Assembly (NCBI RefSeq): GCF_040676615.1
Contig: NZ_JBFAPI010000001.1
Span: 682,001 to 746,000 of the forward strand
DNA: 64,000 nucleotides
Source: Asanoa sp040676615
GTDB taxonomy: Bacteria > Actinomycetota > Actinomycetes > Mycobacteriales > Micromonosporaceae
Direction of reading: 5' to 3'
A program made the translations under genes and the position numbers. The notes below the pieces were generated by a model that saw only the letters and a list, made by a program, of their open reading frames with translations, made no database searches and was not told where the DNA came from. Positions 15,100 to 24,364 of the stretch are shown here, in pieces. Positions within the stretch are counted from its first letter, which is position 1, and each line of letters starts with the position of its first letter.

Positions 15100-17216
15100 G
15101 CCGGCGAACTGTGTTCGGCGGCCACCAGGTGCCAGTGGCCGGGCCGGCGGGACCAGGCGCGGGTGGCCGGGTCGCGCTCCCGGGTCGGCGTCAGGTCCAG
15201 CGCGACGTCCACGTCGGCCTCCTCGTCGGGCGCGAGTGCCACCCGGCGGAAACCGACGAGCCTGGGCACCGCCTCGGCGACAGCGTATATCTGGACCACC
15301 GTCGAACCCGCGCGCGCGCCGGTGTTACGGACGCGAACCGTCGCGACGTCGTCCAGATGGGACAGAAGCGTCAGCGCGAAGGTGGTGTAGCCCAGACCGA
15401 AGCCGAAGGGGTACGCGGCGCGGTGCCCGTCGCGGTCCAGCTTGCGCTGGCCCCACCAGGCGTCGTACTCGATGCGGCGGGCGTCCGGGTCGAAGGACGG
15501 CAGGTGGTCGGCGTGCGTGGGGATGGCCACCGGCAGGCGGCCGCCGGGCTCGGCCGCACCCGTCAGGATGTCGCCGATCGCCCGCCCGCCGGCCATCCCC
15601 GGATACCAGGCCAGCAGGATGGCCGGCACCCGGTGCTGCCAGGCGGTCATGATGATCGCGCTGCCGCCGATGACGACGACCACGGTCCGCGGGTTGGCCG
15701 CGGCCACGGCGGTGATCAGTTCTTCGTCCTCGCGGTGCAGGGTCAACGAGCGGCGGTCGCCGCCGGGGCTGAGCCGGGCCGCGCCCCACCGGGCCACCAG
15801 CGCCGCCAGCCGCCGCACCGGGCGCAGGGTGAACGGGAAGCCGAGGAACGCGAACGCGTCCGGGTTGTCGTTGGTGATCCGCTCGCCCTCGTCGGCCGGT
15901 CCCATGCCGACCACGACCACGGCCACGTCGGCGGACGCCGCCGAGACGGGATCGGTGGCGTGCGTGACGGAGGCGTGGGGCAGGGCCTCCCGCAGGCCGT
16001 CGAGCGGCGGCGACGTCGACGGCGGGTCGACCCGCGAGGAGCCGCGGTCGCCGAGGTTGGCCGCGGTGGCGAGCCGGCCGAACACCGCGACCCGCCGAAC
16101 CCCGGGCGCCAACGGCAACAACGGGACGCCGGCCGCTGGCGCTGCCGATCGCGGCGGGGCGTCGGCGGCCGGGCCCGGCGTTGTGTCGGCGGCCAGGTCC
16201 GGGGCGACCGGCGTGGCGTGGCCCACCGGCTCGTTGCGGAGCAGCACCGCGCCGCGGACGGCGGCCTCGTAGGCGAGCGCCGCGTGTGCGGCCGGGTCCG
16301 GTGCCGGCTCGGCGGGGTCGCGGTGGGCGTAGTGGCGCAGCGTGGTCGCGAGGATCCGGCGTGCCGAGCGGAGGACCAGATCGTCCGGCAGGCGCGCCGC
16401 GCGGGCGCGGTGCATGCGCAGCGGCATCTCGATGTCCAGGCCCGCCGCCAGGCCGGCCAGCGCGTCGTGCGTCCCCCACACCCAGTCGCTGGTGACGAAG
16501 CCGGTGAAGCCCCACTCGTCGCGCAGGATGTCGGTCAGCAGGACCCGGTTCTGGTCGGCGAACTCGCCGTTGACCGAGTTGTAGGCGCTCATCACCGACT
16601 CCGCGCCCGCGTCGAGCACGGCCTTGAAGTGCGGCAGGTAGACCTCGTGCAGGGCGTGCTCGTCGACGACGACGTCGACGGTGAACCGGGCGTTCTCCAT
16701 CGAGTTGAGCGCGAAATGCTTCACGCACGCCATCACGTTGCGGCGCAGGCCGCGGGTCAGCCCGGCACCCATCCGGCCGGTCAGCACCGGGTCCTCGCCG
16801 TAGCATTCCTGGGCCCGTCCCCACGCCGGGTGCCGCAACAGGTTGACGCAGACCGCCGCGGAGTAGTTGGCGCCCAGCGCGCGCGCCTCGCGGCCCATCG
16901 CCAGCCCGACCCGCTCCTCGAGTTCCGGATCCCAGGTCGCGGCCCGCGCCATGGTGACCGGGAACGCCGTCGACCGGCTGATCACGACACCGCGCGGTCC
17001 GTCGGTGAACCGGATGCCGGGGATGCCCAGCCGGTGCACCCAACCGGCGACGACCGGGCCCGCCTTGACCAGCGCCGGCAGCCGGATGGCGGCTCGCACG
17101 GGCAGGTCGCCGTCGAGCAGCCAGCGCGACTCCGCCGGGCTCAGCTCCGCGACCAGCGACTCGGCGGCGGCCTCGGCGCCCGCGGACCCGACCGCGCGGA
17201 CAGCGTCGTCGAACAT
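15096..17216 (-). CDS. Glycoside hydrolase family 3 enzyme
   Basis: 706 residues. The TIM-barrel domain has FTDGPRGV, CVKHFALNSMENARF (the KHF substrate-binding motif) and the nucleophile Asp at residue ~244 in VTSDWVWG. The alpha/beta sandwich domain follows, and a short fibronectin-III-like C-terminal part ends the protein. It hydrolyses terminal beta-glucosides, xylosides or related residues; specificity is not readable. There is no signal peptide, so it is probably cytoplasmic. ATG 17216 is preferred; GTG 17222 or TTG 17240 are alternatives. Confidence 0.85.
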   Translation of the reverse strand: MFDDAVRAVGSAGAEAAAESLVAELSPAESRWLLDGDLPVRAAIRLPALVKAGPVVAGWVHRLGIPGIRFTDGPRGVVISRSTAFPVTMARAATWDPELEERVGLAMGREARALGANYSAAVCVNLLRHPAWGRAQECYGEDPVLTGRMGAGLTRGLRRNVMACVKHFALNSMENARFTVDVVVDEHALHEVYLPHFKAVLDAGAESVMSAYNSVNGEFADQNRVLLTDILRDEWGFTGFVTSDWVWGTHDALAGLAAGLDIEMPLRMHRARAARLPDDLVLRSARRILATTLRHYAHRDPAEPAPDPAAHAALAYEAAVRGAVLLRNEPVGHATPVAPDLAADTTPGPAADAPPRSAAPAAGVPLLPLAPGVRRVAVFGRLATAANLGDRGSSRVDPPSTSPPLDGLREALPHASVTHATDPVSAASADVAVVVVGMGPADEGERITNDNPDAFAFLGFPFTLRPVRRLAALVARWGAARLSPGGDRRSLTLHREDEELITAVAAANPRTVVVVIGGSAIIMTAWQHRVPAILLAWYPGMAGGRAIGDILTGAAEPGGRLPVAIPTHADHLPSFDPDARRIEYDAWWGQRKLDRDGHRAAYPFGFGLGYTTFALTLLSHLDDVATVRVRNTGARAGSTVVQIYAVAEAVPRLVGFRRVALAPDEEADVDVALDLTPTRERDPATRAWSRRPGHWHLVAAEHSSPA

Positions 17217-17284
17217 CGTCACCCGCTCATGATCCCCCAACCGCGGACGTTGACAACCATCACTGTCTGGAGTGTGGTGGACCT

Positions 17285-18553
17285 ATGCGACGACTTCTGA
17301 CGCTGCTCATCGCGGCCCTCGTGACCACCGCCACGCTGACCGGCTCCGCGGGCGCCACGGGTGGCGGCCAGACCTGGATCGCCACCTGGGGCACGGCCGT
17401 GCACGGCGCGGCGGCACCGCCGCAACCCGCGACGACGTTCGACAACCAGACCCTGCGGCAGGTCGTCCACGTGAGCACCGGCGGCGCCGCGCTGCGGGTG
17501 CGGCTGTCCAACGAGTACGGCGCGGGCCGGCTGTCCATCGGCGCGGCAAGAGTGGCCAGGAGCGCGGGCGGCTCCGCGATCGTCCCCGGCACCGACCGCC
17601 CGCTGACCTTCGGCGGCCGCACCGCCTTCGAGATCCCGCGCGGGGCGCCCGCCCTGAGCGACCCGGTGCGCCTCGGCGTGCCGGCCCGGTCAGACCTGGT
17701 GATCAGCATCTTCCTGCCCCGGGAGACCCCGGCGGCCACCCAGCACAGCGCGGCGTTCCAGCGCACCTTCGTCGCGGCCGGCGACGCGACCCGGGCCGCG
17801 AACCTGCCCGGCGCCCAGGAGAGCACCTCCTGGTACTTCCTGTCCGGGGTCAGCGTCACCGGCAACGCGCGGGCCGGCGCCGTGGTCACGTTCGGTGACT
17901 CGATCACCGACGGCGCCGTCACCACCGTCGACGCCAACCACCGCTGGCCCGACTTCCTGGCCCGCCGGCTCCAGGCCGACCGCGGCCTGCGCGACGTCGG
18001 GGTGGTCAACAAGGGCATCGGCGGCAATCGCCTGCTCTACGACGGCAACACCCTCCCGGGTACGGGCTTCGACGGCCTCGGCCCGATCTTCGGCGACAGC
18101 GCCCTGTCCCGCTTCGACCGCGACGTCGCCGCGCAGGCCGGCGCCCGGCACGTGATCGTGCTGCTCGGCATCAACGACATCGGCCAGCCGACCTCGTTCT
18201 CCCCACCGTCGGAGGCGGTCAGCGTCGACGACCTGAGCTACGGCTATCGCGAACTGATCGCCCGGGCACACGAGCGGGGCCTGAAGATCTACGGCGCGAC
18301 CATGACGCCGTTCCAGGACACCACGATCGCCGGTTACTACACCCCGGCCAACGAGGCCAAGCGGCAGGCGGCCAACGCGTGGATCCGCACGAGTGGCGAG
18401 TACGACGCGGTGATCGACTTTGACCGGGCCGTGCGCGATCCGGCCCAGCCCGGCCGGATGCTCCCCGCCTACGACAGCGGCGACCACCTGCACCCCAACG
18501 ACGCCGGCATGGCCGCGATGGCCGACGCCATCCCGCTTCGCCTCTTCCGGTGA
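17285..18553 (+). CDS. Secreted SGNH/GDSL-family esterase
   Basis: 422 residues with a signal peptide (residues ~1-24). Block I is GDSITDG with the catalytic Ser at 206; block II is KGIGGNRLL; block III is GINDIG; block V is DHLH with Asp400 and His403. Two-domain enzymes of this kind deacetylate polysaccharides or hydrolyse esters outside the cell. The substrate is unknown. Its stop is directly adjacent to the convergent hypB stop. Confidence 0.87.
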   Translation: MRRLLTLLIAALVTTATLTGSAGATGGGQTWIATWGTAVHGAAAPPQPATTFDNQTLRQVVHVSTGGAALRVRLSNEYGAGRLSIGAARVARSAGGSAIVPGTDRPLTFGGRTAFEIPRGAPALSDPVRLGVPARSDLVISIFLPRETPAATQHSAAFQRTFVAAGDATRAANLPGAQESTSWYFLSGVSVTGNARAGAVVTFGDSITDGAVTTVDANHRWPDFLARRLQADRGLRDVGVVNKGIGGNRLLYDGNTLPGTGFDGLGPIFGDSALSRFDRDVAAQAGARHVIVLLGINDIGQPTSFSPPSEAVSVDDLSYGYRELIARAHERGLKIYGATMTPFQDTTIAGYYTPANEAKRQAANAWIRTSGEYDAVIDFDRAVRDPAQPGRMLPAYDSGDHLHPNDAGMAAMADAIPLRLFR

Positions 18554-19243
18554 CTACTGGGCGGCGACCCAGTTCAGCCAGGTGTCCAGGCCCTCGCCGG
18601 TGGTCGCGGAGAGGGTCAGCAAGGTCAGGTCGGGGTTGACCGACCGGGCGTGCTTGACGCACAACTCCAGGTCGAAGTCGACGTAGGGGAGCAGGTCGAG
18701 CTTGTTGACCACGACCAGGTCGGCGGCCGCGAACATGTAGGGATACTTCAACGGCTTGTCGGTGCCCTCGGTCACCGAGATCACCACCACCTTGCGCTGC
18801 TCGCCGAGGTCGAACATGGCCGGGCAGACCAGGTTGCCGACGTTCTCGATGAAGACCACCGAGCCGGTCTTCGGGTCGAGCCCCGACAGCGCCGAGCGCA
18901 CCAGGGCCGCGTCGAGGTGACAGCCGGCCCCGGTGTTGACCTGCACCACCGGGGCGCCGGTGCGGCGCAACCGCTCGGCGTCGAGCGACGTGGCCTGGTC
19001 GCCCTCGATGACCGCGGCCGGGCGGGTCCGGGCCAGCGCGTTGAGCGTGCGCTCCAGCAGCGTGGTCTTGCCCGACCCGGGCGAGCTCATCAGGTTGAGC
19101 GCCACGGCGTCGCGCTTGCGCAGCCAGGCCCGGTTGTCGCGGGCGATGGCGTCGTTCTTGGCCAGCACGTTCTGTTCGAGCGTCACGTGCTCGTGCTGAT
19201 GTTCCGCCGCTGAGTCAGAAGCGCAACCGCAGGTTCCGCACAC
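18554..19243 (-). CDS. hypB: Hydrogenase nickel-insertion GTPase HypB
   Basis: 229 residues. The N-terminal high-affinity nickel site is CGTCGC; a short His cluster (HQHEH) follows. The P-loop SPGSGKT is at 54-60, the central Cys/His metal site is GAGCHLD, and NKLD is the guanine-specificity motif. HypB delivers nickel to the hydrogenase large-subunit precursor in a GTP-dependent step with HypA. It lies 3 nt downstream of hypA and is transcribed away from the structural genes. Confidence 0.96.
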   Translation of the reverse strand: MCGTCGCASDSAAEHQHEHVTLEQNVLAKNDAIARDNRAWLRKRDAVALNLMSSPGSGKTTLLERTLNALARTRPAAVIEGDQATSLDAERLRRTGAPVVQVNTGAGCHLDAALVRSALSGLDPKTGSVVFIENVGNLVCPAMFDLGEQRKVVVISVTEGTDKPLKYPYMFAAADLVVVNKLDLLPYVDFDLELCVKHARSVNPDLTLLTLSATTGEGLDTWLNWVAAQ

Positions 19244-19246
19244 CGG

Positions 19247-19576
19247 TCAACCCACCTCCATCGAGACGATCTTCAACTCGCGGCCGGCGAGCACCGAGAC
19301 GTCGGCGCTCCCGCACGCGCACAGCAGCACGGGGTCGGGCAGGTCGAACGACGCGCCGCAGGAACGACACGCCGCCCGGCCGGGTGTCACGTCGATGTCG
19401 AGGCTGGCGCCCTCGAGGACGGTTCCCGCGGTGACCAGGTCGAAGCAGAAGAGCATCGACGACGGTACGACCGCCGTCAGCGCGCCCACCTCGAGCCGGA
19501 CGCGGTGCACCCGCCGTTCCCCGGCGCGGGTCCGGACCTCGTCCACCACGCTCTGGGTGATCGACAGTTCGTGCAC
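19247..19576 (-). CDS. hypA: Hydrogenase nickel metallochaperone HypA
   Basis: 109 residues beginning MHE, whose His2 and Glu3 bind nickel. The zinc ribbon uses Cys70 and Cys73 (CRSC) and Cys86 and Cys88. The second pair is spaced CxC instead of the usual CxxC, an unusual but recognisable variant. It works with HypB in nickel delivery. It is the first gene of the leftward hypA-hypB pair, divergent from hhyS with 122 nt between starts. Confidence 0.94.
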   Translation of the reverse strand: MHELSITQSVVDEVRTRAGERRVHRVRLEVGALTAVVPSSMLFCFDLVTAGTVLEGASLDIDVTPGRAACRSCGASFDLPDPVLLCACGSADVSVLAGRELKIVSMEVG

Positions 19577-19698
19577 GCGGCTCCGTCCATTCGAGATTTG
19601 TCAGCGTTGCGCCCTCTTGTGGCCTAGGTCCGATATTACGCTGAGCACCGAGCTAAGTACGTTCAGCGACGCCGGACGCGCTCGGGAAGGCGGACACC
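19577..19698. promoter_or_regulatory. Divergent hypA / hhyS intergenic region
   Basis: These 122 nt must hold the promoters for hypAB (left) and for the hydrogenase operon (right). I could not identify a convincing -35/-10 pair. An SD (GGGAAGG, 19684-19690) precedes hhyS. The region is less GC-rich than the flanking genes. Confidence 0.5.
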
Positions 19699-20754
<1,056 letters not shown>

Positions 20755-20776
20755 CCCGACGAGAGAGGCCGAACCC

Positions 20777-22567
20777 ATGACGGTGACGCAACCGCAGCGC
20801 GCTGCGGGCCAGGGCACCGAATCCCTGGTGGACATGGCGTGGGACCCGATCACCCGCATCGTCGGGAGCCTGGGTATCTACACCAAGATCGACTTCAGCC
20901 AGCGCGTGGTCGCCGAGTGCCACAGCACCAGTTCGATCTTCCGCGGTTACTCGATCTTCATGAAAGGCAAGGACCCCCGCGACGCGCACTTCATCACCAG
21001 TCGCATCTGCGGGATCTGCGGCGACAACCACGCCACCTGTTCGTGCTACACGCAGAACATGGCCTACGGCGTCAAGCCGCCGGCCATCGCCGAGTGGATC
21101 GTCAACCTCGGCGAGGCGGCCGAATACATGTTCGACCACAACATCTTCCAGGAGAACCTGGTCGGGGTCGACTACTGCGAGAAGATGGTCGCCGAGACCA
21201 ACCCCGGCGTGTTGGAGATGGCCAACCGCACCGACGCGCCCAACGCCGGCGCGCACGGCTACCGCACCATCGGCGACATCATGCGCGCGCTCAACCCGTT
21301 CACGGGTGACCACTACCGCGAGGCGCTGCAGGTCAGCCGGCTGACCCGGGAGATGTTCTGCCTGATGGAGGGGCGCCACGTGCACCCCTCGACGCTCTAC
21401 CCGGGCGGCGTCGGCACGGTCGCGACGATCCAGCTGATGACCGACTACCTGAGCCGGCTGATGCGCTACGTCGAGTTCATGAAGAAGGTCGTGCCGATGC
21501 ACGACGACCTCTTCGACTTCTTCTACGAGGCTCTCCCCGGCTACGAGATGGTCGGCAACCGGCGGATCCTGCTCGGCTGCTGGGGCTCGTTCCAGGACCC
21601 GGAGCACTGCAACTTCGAATACAAGGACATGACGGACTGGGGTCGCAAGATGTACGTGACCCCCGGCATCATCGTCGACGGCAAGCTGGTCACCACCGAC
21701 CTCGTCCGGATCAACCTGGGCATCCGCATCCTGCTCGGCTCGTCCTACTACCAGGACTGGGAAGGCCAGGAGATGTTCGTGACCGAGGACCCGCTGGGCA
21801 ACCCGGTCGACCGGCGACACCCGTGGAACCAGCACACCAACCCGCGGCCGCAGAAGCGCGACCTGGACAGCAACTACAGCTGGGTGATGTCGCCGCGCTG
21901 GTTCGACGGCAAGGACTATCTCGCGCTGGACACCGGCGGTGGCCCGCTGGCCCGGCTCTGGTCGACCGCGCTGGCCGGCCTGGTCGACATCGGCTACGTG
22001 CAGGCGACCGGGCGCAGCGTGAAGATCAACCTCCCGAAGACCGCGCTGAAGGGCCCGGTCGACCTGGAGTGGCGCATTCCCCAGTGGAGCAACACGCTGG
22101 AACGCAACCGGGCCAGGACCTACTTCCAGGCGTACGCGGCCGCCTGCGCGCTGCACTTCGCCGAGCAGGCGCTGGTCGAGATCCGCGCCGGCCGCACCAA
22201 GACCTGGGAGAAGTTCGACGTGCCCAAGGACGGTGTCGGCGCCGGGTTCACCGAGGCCGTGCGCGGCGTGCTCTCGCACCACATGGTGATCCGGGACGGG
22301 AAGATCGCCAACTACCACCCCTACCCGCCGACGCCGTGGAACGCCAGCCCGCGGGACAGCCTCGGCACCCCCGGCCCCTACGAGGACGCGGTGCAGGGTC
22401 AGCCGATCTTCGAGGAGAACGACCGGGAACACTTCAAGGGCATCGACATCATGCGCACGGTGCGCAGCTTCGACCCGTGCCTGCCCTGCGGCGTACACAT
22501 GTATCTCGGTGATGGCAAGAAGCTCGAGCTGTTGCACTCGCCGACGCAGACAGCCGGCGCCGAGTGA
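20777..22567 (+). CDS. hhyL: [NiFe] hydrogenase large subunit, group 1h
   Basis: 596 residues. The NiFe active-site ligands are in the L1 motif RICGICG (Cys78, Cys81) and the L2 motif DPCLPCGVH (Cys568, Cys571). His574 should be the C-terminus after maturation, which leaves a 22-residue extension to be cut by the endopeptidase encoded downstream. L1 continues into DNHATCSCYTQNMAYG, characteristic of the actinobacterial 1h group. SD GAGAGAGG precedes ATG 20777. The stop overlaps the GTG of the NifU-like gene. Confidence 0.97.
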   Translation: MTVTQPQRAAGQGTESLVDMAWDPITRIVGSLGIYTKIDFSQRVVAECHSTSSIFRGYSIFMKGKDPRDAHFITSRICGICGDNHATCSCYTQNMAYGVKPPAIAEWIVNLGEAAEYMFDHNIFQENLVGVDYCEKMVAETNPGVLEMANRTDAPNAGAHGYRTIGDIMRALNPFTGDHYREALQVSRLTREMFCLMEGRHVHPSTLYPGGVGTVATIQLMTDYLSRLMRYVEFMKKVVPMHDDLFDFFYEALPGYEMVGNRRILLGCWGSFQDPEHCNFEYKDMTDWGRKMYVTPGIIVDGKLVTTDLVRINLGIRILLGSSYYQDWEGQEMFVTEDPLGNPVDRRHPWNQHTNPRPQKRDLDSNYSWVMSPRWFDGKDYLALDTGGGPLARLWSTALAGLVDIGYVQATGRSVKINLPKTALKGPVDLEWRIPQWSNTLERNRARTYFQAYAAACALHFAEQALVEIRAGRTKTWEKFDVPKDGVGAGFTEAVRGVLSHHMVIRDGKIANYHPYPPTPWNASPRDSLGTPGPYEDAVQGQPIFEENDREHFKGIDIMRTVRSFDPCLPCGVHMYLGDGKKLELLHSPTQTAGAE

Positions 22568-23118
22568 CCACAGTGGAATCCGAGGCGCCAGCCGCCGCCC
22601 GGTTCGACTGGACGGCGGCCGGCGACCGCATCGAGGCGCTGGTCACGGCGAGCGCGGCCGGCGGCGCGGTGGCCCGGGAACGGGCCGAGGAACTGGTCCG
22701 GCTCGTCGTCGACCTCTACGGCGCCGGCCTGGAACGGCTGCTCGAACTGTTGCACGAGCGCGGTGCACTCGGTGACGACGTGCTCGACGCGCTGGCCGCC
22801 GACGGACTCGTCGCCAGCCTGCTGCTGGTGCACGGCCTGCACCCGGAGAGCGCGTCGACCCGGGTGGCCCGGGCCCTCGCGGCGGTCGCACCCGGCGGGG
22901 AGGCCTCGCTGGTCGACATCACACCCGACGGAGTCGCCCGGGTACGGCTGACCGCCAGCGGCTGCTCTTCGGGCGCACTCAAGGCCTCGGTCGAGTCGGC
23001 GATCGCCGACGCCGCACCGGAAGTGGTGACCGTCGAGGTGATCGAGCCGGACCGGTCGGTCGGCGCGGTCATCCCGGTCGACTCGCTGTTCAGCCGGGTC
23101 GGGCCGGCGGCGTCGTGA
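22564..23118 (+). CDS. NifU-domain-like accessory protein with a single cysteine
   Basis: 184 residues. The C-terminal ~80 residues match the NifU/NFU scaffold fold (VARVRLTASGCSSGALKASVES, then EVVTVEV). The canonical CxxC cluster site is reduced to one residue, Cys134. The helical N-terminal ~95 residues are not recognised. It overlaps hhyL by 4 nt and DUF5947 by 4 nt. Its fixed place next to hhySL suggests a role in Fe-S loading or assembly, but with one Cys it could hold a cluster only as a dimer or transiently. Confidence 0.75.
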   Translation: MTTVESEAPAAARFDWTAAGDRIEALVTASAAGGAVARERAEELVRLVVDLYGAGLERLLELLHERGALGDDVLDALAADGLVASLLLVHGLHPESASTRVARALAAVAPGGEASLVDITPDGVARVRLTASGCSSGALKASVESAIADAAPEVVTVEVIEPDRSVGAVIPVDSLFSRVGPAAS

Positions 23119-23741
23119 CCCCGCCGCTCGGCGCGCTGCGCCGGATCAGCCGCGACCGGCCGCAGCCGCGGGTCGCGGGGGAGCGCTGCGACCTGTGCGC
23201 CCAGCCGGTGACCGAGTCGCACCCGCACGTCGTGCACCTCGAAGGCCGGGCACTGATGTGCGCCTGCCGCCCGTGCTACCTGCTGTTCGCCGGCGACGCC
23301 GACCAGCGCTACCGCGCCGTCCCGGACCGCTACCTGCGCTTTCCCGACGTCGCCGTCGACGGTCCGGCGTTCGACGCGCTCGACATCCCGGTCGGGCTGG
23401 CGTTCCTGTTCCGCAACTCGGTGCAGGAGCGCCTCGTCGCGTTCTACCCGGGCCCGGCCGGCGCCACCGAGTCGGAACTGCCGATGGGTGCCTGGGACGG
23501 GGTGCTCGCCGCCCACCCGGCGCTGGCCACGCTGCGTCCCGACGTCGAGGCGCTGCTGGTCCGCCGCCCGACACCGGGCGCCGCGCACTCCGGTTCGTGC
23601 CATCTGGTGCCGATCGACGTCTGCTACGAACTGGTCGGCACGCTGCGCCAGGGCTGGCGCGGTTTCGACGGCGGAAGCGAGGCCCGGGCCGCGCTGGCCG
23701 CGTTCTTCGCCATGGTCGACGAGCGGAGCGTCGACGGATGA
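23115..23741 (+). CDS. DUF5947-type hydrogenase accessory protein
   Basis: 208 residues. Near the N-terminus lies a Cys-rich element: C25xxC28 (RCDLCAQ) and C49xC51xxC54 (MCACRPCYLLF). These look able to bind zinc or an Fe-S cluster. The rest is an alpha/beta domain ending GSEARAALAAFFAMVDE. I recognise the family as the one named DUF5947, which is found with group 1h hydrogenases. Its function is unknown; electron transfer or cofactor assembly are both plausible. ATGA overlap with the next gene. Confidence 0.75.
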   Translation: MTPPLGALRRISRDRPQPRVAGERCDLCAQPVTESHPHVVHLEGRALMCACRPCYLLFAGDADQRYRAVPDRYLRFPDVAVDGPAFDALDIPVGLAFLFRNSVQERLVAFYPGPAGATESELPMGAWDGVLAAHPALATLRPDVEALLVRRPTPGAAHSGSCHLVPIDVCYELVGTLRQGWRGFDGGSEARAALAAFFAMVDERSVDG

Positions 23742-24364
23742 GCCTGCAGTTCACCGTCCGGGACATCGTCGCCGAACCGCACGCCGTGACACCGCAACTG
23801 ACCGCGAAACTGCGGATCGACGACGACGCCGGCCGGCGGGTGCACGCGATGGTGCTGCGCTGCCAGGTGCGGGTCGAGCCGCAGCGCCGCGGCTACGACG
23901 AGGCCGAGGGCGAGGCGCTGCGCGGGCTGTTCGGCGGCCGGGAGCGCTGGACCGACACGGTGCGACCGTTCCCCTGGTTGCGCTGCGACACCACCGTGCC
24001 CGGCTTCGCCGGCTCGACCGAGGTCGACCTCGGCCTGCCCTGCACCTACGACCTCGACGTGGTCGGCTCGGCCTACCTGCACGCGCTGCACGCCGGCCCG
24101 GTGCCGCTGTCGCTGCTGTTCTCCGGCACGGTCTTCGTGCCGGGCGCGACCGGCTTCTCGGTCGAGCCGGTGCCGTGGGACCAGACGGCCAGCTACGACC
24201 TGCCGGTGCGGGTCTGGCGACAGATGATCGAGCAGTATTTCCCCGGCACCGGGTGGATCCGGCTGGACCGCGAGGTGCTCGACGCGCTCGCCGCCGTTCG
24301 GGCCCGGCACGGGCACGTGAGCTGGGACGAGACACTGCGTTCACTGATCGGGGTGCCGGCATGA
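23738..24364 (+). CDS. DUF6084-type hydrogenase accessory protein
   Basis: 208 residues. A beta-rich soluble protein with no Cys cluster motif and no membrane segment. It contains VLRCQVRVEPQRRGY, WTDTVRPFPWL and WRQMIEQYFPGTGWIRLDREV. Most similar in my memory to DUF6084 proteins of actinobacterial hydrogenase loci. The fold pattern resembles a scaffold or assembly chaperone, but no mechanism can be read from the sequence. Start and stop both lie in 4-nt overlaps. Confidence 0.72.
   Translation: MSLQFTVRDIVAEPHAVTPQLTAKLRIDDDAGRRVHAMVLRCQVRVEPQRRGYDEAEGEALRGLFGGRERWTDTVRPFPWLRCDTTVPGFAGSTEVDLGLPCTYDLDVVGSAYLHALHAGPVPLSLLFSGTVFVPGATGFSVEPVPWDQTASYDLPVRVWRQMIEQYFPGTGWIRLDREVLDALAAVRARHGHVSWDETLRSLIGVPA

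Noticed and set aside
19617..19639. TTGTGG and TATTAC as a -35/-10 promoter for hhyS
   Set aside because: Spacing is only 11 nt, far too short for a housekeeping promoter.
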